From: Embiotoca jacksoni
Taxonomy: Eukaryota; Chordata; Actinopteri; Embiotocidae
DNA: 64,000 nucleotides
Reading direction: 5' to 3'
NCBI GenBank assembly: GCA_022577435.1
Contig: JAKOON010000021.1
Coordinates: 660,501-724,500 of the forward strand
Shown here: positions 59,337-64,000 of the stretch, piece by piece
How the letters are laid out: every line of letters starts with the position of its first letter
Position numbering within the stretch: the stretch's first letter is position 1
The notes under the pieces: generated by a model
The model's input: the letters and a program-made list of their open reading frames with translations, nothing else
Database searches by the model: none
What the model was told of the DNA's origin: nothing
Made by a program: the position numbers and the translations under genes

Positions 59337-61429
59337 ACGGTAGAGGGGGGGGGGGGTATTCTTTATACTCACAATAAATTGTGTCTTTTTGAATTATGTG
59401 CCAGCCAATGGGAAATGGAAAAAAAGGGGAATTTTTCCCTTGAAGAGAGTCTGTCAACACACAAAGCAAAGGAAAGAGCAACAGTGAGTTAAACAGTGGG
59501 CCCTTGTCTTTCAGCACTCAACATGCCCTGTAATTTACACACCACTGACAGGGGCCATTTTGAAGTCTGTCATAGGCGGCAAACTTTTTGTCTCCGAACG
59601 TCTTGCTCACAGTGAGTCGACTCCTGCTCGTGTCCGGGTGATTAATGACTTATGGCCTTATTGTGTGGAGGTGGCTAATTAACTACAGGCTGACTGAAGA
59701 GACACGCTATAAAAACGCGCCTGTGATAACCCCGACTTCCCCCCCCCCCCCTTCTTCCTCATCTTGGCATGTGGAAGCTCTTACTGACAAATTTGCAAGA
59801 AGCAGGCTAGCATTGAGTAAGATGAATGGCCTCTGAGAACAGTAAACAGCCTTTAATTTAACCGTGTTTAAATGTATGACACACCGGCATTGTGCTTCCT
59901 CGCTGTTCGTGCTCTCTGGTTGGGAGACGCAGCCAACGTTCCCCCGCTGCTGGTTTAAAATTAGGCCTGGCATATTCATGGAGGGAGTTTCTGGGTGCTC
60001 GGGCTGGCAAACATGTGTTCGTTGCCTCTTTAAGTTTTCAGCAGCCCCTTCGGACAGACATTCTGAGACAAAGACAATCAGTTGCTTTAGCAAACTGGTC
60101 TTAAACGCACTGATCAGGAAGCCAGTATGAAGGAAGTGTGACACCGTCGTAAACAAAACGCTTGTCCTGTGGGAACATCAGCGAAAGAAGAAAACATCAC
60201 GCTAACGGTAAACCGAAGACACACAAGCTGCTCCTTAAGATCAGCGGCTCGTTGCAGCCGACACATGACCAGACAGAAATTGTGCAGCACCACCCCCACC
60301 CCCACCACCACCACCACCACCACCACCACTACCACCAACCTACCCCCCACCCCCGCCTCCTATTATTAGGTTTGTTAACATACAGTATTGCCGTGTTTGC
60401 AGTCATGTCGACAGGCTAACTTAATCAAGTTACAATCGAACTCGTGGGCGTCGCCAGGCACGTTTTGGTTTTAGTGCCAGAATTATTGCCTTGACCTATG
60501 AGAGGAAATTAGCTGTGGACACAACATGGACACTTTTCTTCCTGGTGGAAAAAAAAATATATATTTACACAGTGACAATGATGGAAAATAGGGAACAAAA
60601 ATGCTCCTTCAATAACGTTGCAAATGAAAAATGCCAAGTGGACCCAAAGTGGTGCAAAATGCATAATGCCAGCTGGCAGACCATTACAGGTGATGGACAT
60701 ATCACTTACCTAAGTCAAATATAACAGACTGCTGTTCATTAATATACAGGAGGGCCTACAGAATCGAGCCTGCCATCTGCTTAAATCGACAGAGTAATCT
60801 ACAGCTCGTAATTAGGGCTGAGGAGCAGAGTTTCTCTTTAATCTTTTTCAGCTTTCCAAAAAATTCCATCTGCACCATGTGGCACGTCATTTTTCTTTAA
60901 GACAAATGGGTTGTTTTTGTAAGATCCAAAATTAGATCAGCAGAAAACAATCAATCTTGTGAAGGGCCTGGGAAAAGAATTGTGATTTGGATTCCTTTTT
61001 TCCCTCCTCTTGTCTTTAGCATCTCACCTCTCACTTTCCTTGCATGACTGGCTTCGCAGCCATCAGCATTATTCCCATGATGCTCTCTGCTCAGTGCCAT
61101 CACACAGCATATACTGGGCCCTGGAGTAATGATGAATATGAAAATGTGCCTTAATATATAGATCCATCCGCAGCTTCGTTCCCTGTGGCGCACCACAACA
61201 GATGGTGACCTGTAACAGTCGGTGACACCACGACCAAAATCCACACAGGCAAAAAAGAAGACAAAATACTTCATGTCATCCTGTCGGCAAATTAGTGAGA
61301 TGACACAACTGTCAGGTGCCAGCCTCCTGTGGCAGTCCCCCCCCCCCACCCCCCACCTCCCACCATTACAGGAGCAGTGATGCTTTCACTGCACGACAAA
61401 AGGGAAATGGGTGCATGTTTTTTTATAGG
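59337..61429. other. Non-coding with C-rich tracts
   Basis: C-runs near 59741-59750, a (CAC)n-rich stretch at 60288-60360 and a C-rich stretch near 61338-61362. 60740-60870 and 61040-61160 are complex and may be conserved. No gene supported. Confidence 0.45.
60288..60360 (+). repeat. (CAC)n and C-rich tract
   Basis: CAC triplets at about 60303-60330 flanked by C-runs. The long valine and histidine open frames over it on both strands are artefacts. Confidence 0.9.
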
Positions 61430-62160
61430 AGACCTGTCTGTCAGCTGGCTCTCAAGTCATAACAAATCACCAGCACTCAGCTGAGGCTGAACATTCAGGG
61501 CGTCAGGAGGAAGACGGATGACCTGCAGGCCTTTGAAGTGCTCTGGCAGTTCAGATGGCTCAGCGGCGCTGACAGAGAAATATACACAACAGAGCAACCA
61601 ATAATGAGAACATTAAACATTCCAGCCACCTGACAGGCTGACAAAAACAGCCTGGCCCCACATCAATCATCTACTGAGTCATAACCTTGACAATTAGTCC
61701 CCTCTGATACTGGCCCTAACCCCTGGGCCTGCACTCCACTGTGCCTTCACTTAAGCAAGAGAAAACCAAAGGGCTTAATCTAATTCCTTAATTCTGATTG
61801 ATAAAGACATAGTAGCGACAGAGCCCGCGATATATGGGTTCAGCAAATGATGGATTCAAAATCAGTTGGCAAGCTCTTTGTAAAGTAATGACTTCCCGAG
61901 GATAGATGAGAAAACAGACAAATGCACATACTGCCGTTCCATTACTTTTCCTGGCTGCCTCCGAAGATGTCGCGGCTAAGAACACAAAAATGTATCCAGC
62001 ATATGTTTATGGTTCTGCCTGCTCAAATATGTGTTTTAATGACAGCCCGCAGGCATTTGGAAGCTATAAATACTTGTAGCGGAGCCAAAACTTGCGTTTC
62101 AGTGTAACTCAAGGCATAGATCAGTAACATGAGCAGTTCTTTAATGTGTGCCTAATGAGG
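61430..62160. promoter_or_regulatory. Candidate conserved non-coding element(s)
   Basis: About 730 bp without long tracts. Includes CACATCAATCATCTACTGAG near 61659, GACAATTAGTCCCC near 61689 and CTTAATTCTGATTGATAAAG near 61787. Could be more than one element. Inference. Confidence 0.42.
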
Positions 62161-62954
62161 CTACATGTCCTACATCTGTATCTGTGTAAACATGTGCTAA
62201 ATGTCAAGTCTGCTATTAAAAAGCTCTATAACTTTTGAAACACTAAAAGACTGAATATCATAAATGTTTAAAAAAAAAAAAAAAAAGAACTTGTTCTTTT
62301 GATTAGCACTGTACAAAATATTCTTTAAGTCTTAAGACTTTAGTCTGCACTCCAAATCCAAAGCAGTTGACCCTCTAAAAAAAAAAGCAAGGGGCCACGT
62401 TGTCATCACTCCATTCACTCTAACTATGTAGTTACCGTTTGACAAATGAGCCACGTGAAGTGACATATCCCTTTTGCCTTCACACCTGTAGAGAAAAAGC
62501 AAAAGCGTATGAAAGAGGAATTGATGGCACGACCTAAAAAAAAAAAAAAATGTAAAAAAAACCCGACTGCATCTCCTTCTCATTTGATGAAATGGAAAGA
62601 GCCGGGCCAGTGACTGTTTACAAAAACTACCTGAGACGGAGCTGCGGAGTTCCGAGCCCTGAGGATGATAAATGGCTTTGCTAACCCTGTGGGACTGCAG
62701 ACCCAAATGAGGACGGAGCTAATTGCCGTGCGAAATACTTTGGCATGAATGGAAAGAAAATGCAGGCGATCGGCGGCCAAAAAAGAGCCCAGTTGCTGCT
62801 CTGAACTCCGAGTTGGCTTTTGCTTACAAGAGTTCACTTGGTGTCCATAAATCATGGACTGCTTACAGCTGAAACTGCCCTTAGTCATCAACATGCAATA
62901 GACTGAGTGACAGATTCCATCCTGACTACATTAGCCCCTGGTTCAAACGAGGCT

Positions 62955-62988
<34 letters not shown>

Positions 62989-64000
62989 AATCTCCTACCA
63001 TCTTGAGCCTCACAGGAAATGAAAAACAGATGGCTGAGGATTGCTGTGTATAACATAAAGCTGAGCTCATATGAGAGAAAAAGACACAAGAGTCTTAAAA
63101 AAAAAAGAAAGAAAGAAAAAAGTGCGTATACATTGTTGAAGGAAATGACAGGGGTCAATTTGAGGTATCCAGGGTTTTAGATATCCTTCAAGTACTGCCT
63201 CAGATATGACTTTATCCTGAGGCTGTGATCTGCAGCACATTACTCATTTTCAACTGACAGGAGAATTGAAATGTGGTTTTCGTCTGTGTTGCTCCCACAC
63301 AGGTGAGCACAAGTGCAAACTCCTCAGTCGTTTTTTAGCTTTGTTTGATTTCTTAACTCCAGTCTTGAACTACCGAACAGTGTAACGCCCCCATAGGTCC
63401 AAAGAAAGTTACACTTTAATGAGAAATAATGTTGTTGGTTTCTTTTTTTGGTTGTTTTTTTTTAATCGCATCAGGATCTGACACCAGACACTAATGTGTT
63501 GCATGTGCCAGATTTTATGTTTCAGTAAGTGCAATAGTCTGGGGAAAGTGAATGCATAGGTTCAAATGTTAAAAGGTGACTTATCTCGCAGGGTCAAGAA
63601 GGCACCTTTTAAAATTCCTGGTTCTGCACCACTAATGTACCAGTTATTAATTGTTACTTTACCCAGTGGGAAAACTCCACACCAACTTTTACTGAAGTCA
63701 GTTGTGTGTTTTTAGTAAGTTTAATAGGTTTGAGCAATTAGTTCAATTCTTTCATGAAGAGAACTTAAGGGATAAAGCTGGTGATATTCTATAGTTTTTT
63801 TTCTGCAAATCCTCAGAAAAGACTGAAACGAATGAGTTCACCCGTCTCCCTCTCAGGCAGCCTGTTTGTGGCTCTCCACACTAAGCCTAATGCTTCCCAC
63901 TGAAGCTGTTGTTTTGTTTTTTTAGCCAGCATTAGTAGTAGTTTTAAGCAAGCATTACTTTACTATTGGGATCGTTTTTTTGGGTAAGAATTTAATACAT
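62161..64000. other. Non-coding to the window end
   Basis: A-runs near 62269-62286 and 62536-62550, and a T28 run at 62957-62984. 62590-62950 is tract-free and could be conserved. No gene supported. Confidence 0.45.

Noticed and set aside
60114..60419. Poly-Val and poly-His frames
   Set aside because: Translation of the (CAC)n tract on either strand.
1..64000. CRISPR arrays, prokaryotic operons, viral genes, rRNA or tRNA clusters
   Set aside because: None seen. Tandem structure is limited to simple repeats and one 70-bp duplication.

Overview
The window looks like vertebrate, almost certainly teleost fish, nuclear DNA. Three things point that way. The only recognisable gene is a two-exon NET-family zinc-finger gene that reads as fish znf503 (Nolz1/Nlz2). 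The rest is AT-rich non-coding DNA full of (GT)n, (AT)n, poly-A/T and poly-G/C tracts. Several diverged interspersed repeats are of kinds I recognise from memory as common in percomorph fish genomes. I see no bacterial, organellar or viral genes, no CRISPR array and no convincing tRNA or rRNA.

Layout. From 1 to about 52.2 kb there is no gene I can support. This is a gene desert of the type known to flank developmental regulators. It holds: (a) repeat copies, namely a short foldback element at 4.54-4.71 kb and again, inverted, at 42.10-42.27 kb; four other interspersed families at 12.1, 20.7, 22.5, 23.2, 27.6, 34.3-35.1, 39.5, 45.7 and 47.8 kb; and a 646-bp terminal-inverted-repeat element nested in another repeat at 34.36-35.01 kb; (b) simple repeats, including a G-rich cluster at 29.8-31.4 kb; (c) tract-free stretches rich in TAAT/ATTA, octamer-like and palindromic motifs that I mark as candidate conserved non-coding (enhancer) elements. 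That last group is inference and needs cross-species alignment.

The gene lies on the + strand. A putative promoter (CCAAT and TATA-like boxes near 52.23-52.26 kb) precedes a leader with two short upstream ORFs. Coding exon 1 is 52693-52947, a 479-bp GT-AG intron follows, and coding exon 2 is 53427-54861. Allowing for one frame correction, the product is about 562 residues. It carries the family's Sp motif, the Groucho-binding FKPY motif, the buttonhead-like CRDPYC box and one atypical C2H2 finger, so it should be a nuclear transcriptional co-repressor used in hindbrain, eye and striatal development. The reading frame is broken by one extra C in a C6 run at 54005-54010. Both sides are otherwise intact and conserved, so a consensus-sequence indel or a recent lesion is more likely than an old pseudogene.

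From 54.86 kb to the end there is a 3' UTR with an early AATAAA, then more gene-free DNA with two long (GT)n tracts and further candidate conserved elements. I found no convincing novel system. The points most worth a second look are the frameshift, the ATGA-overlapping upstream ORF, the foldback and nested elements, the G-rich cluster and the palindromic TTAATCATG cluster.
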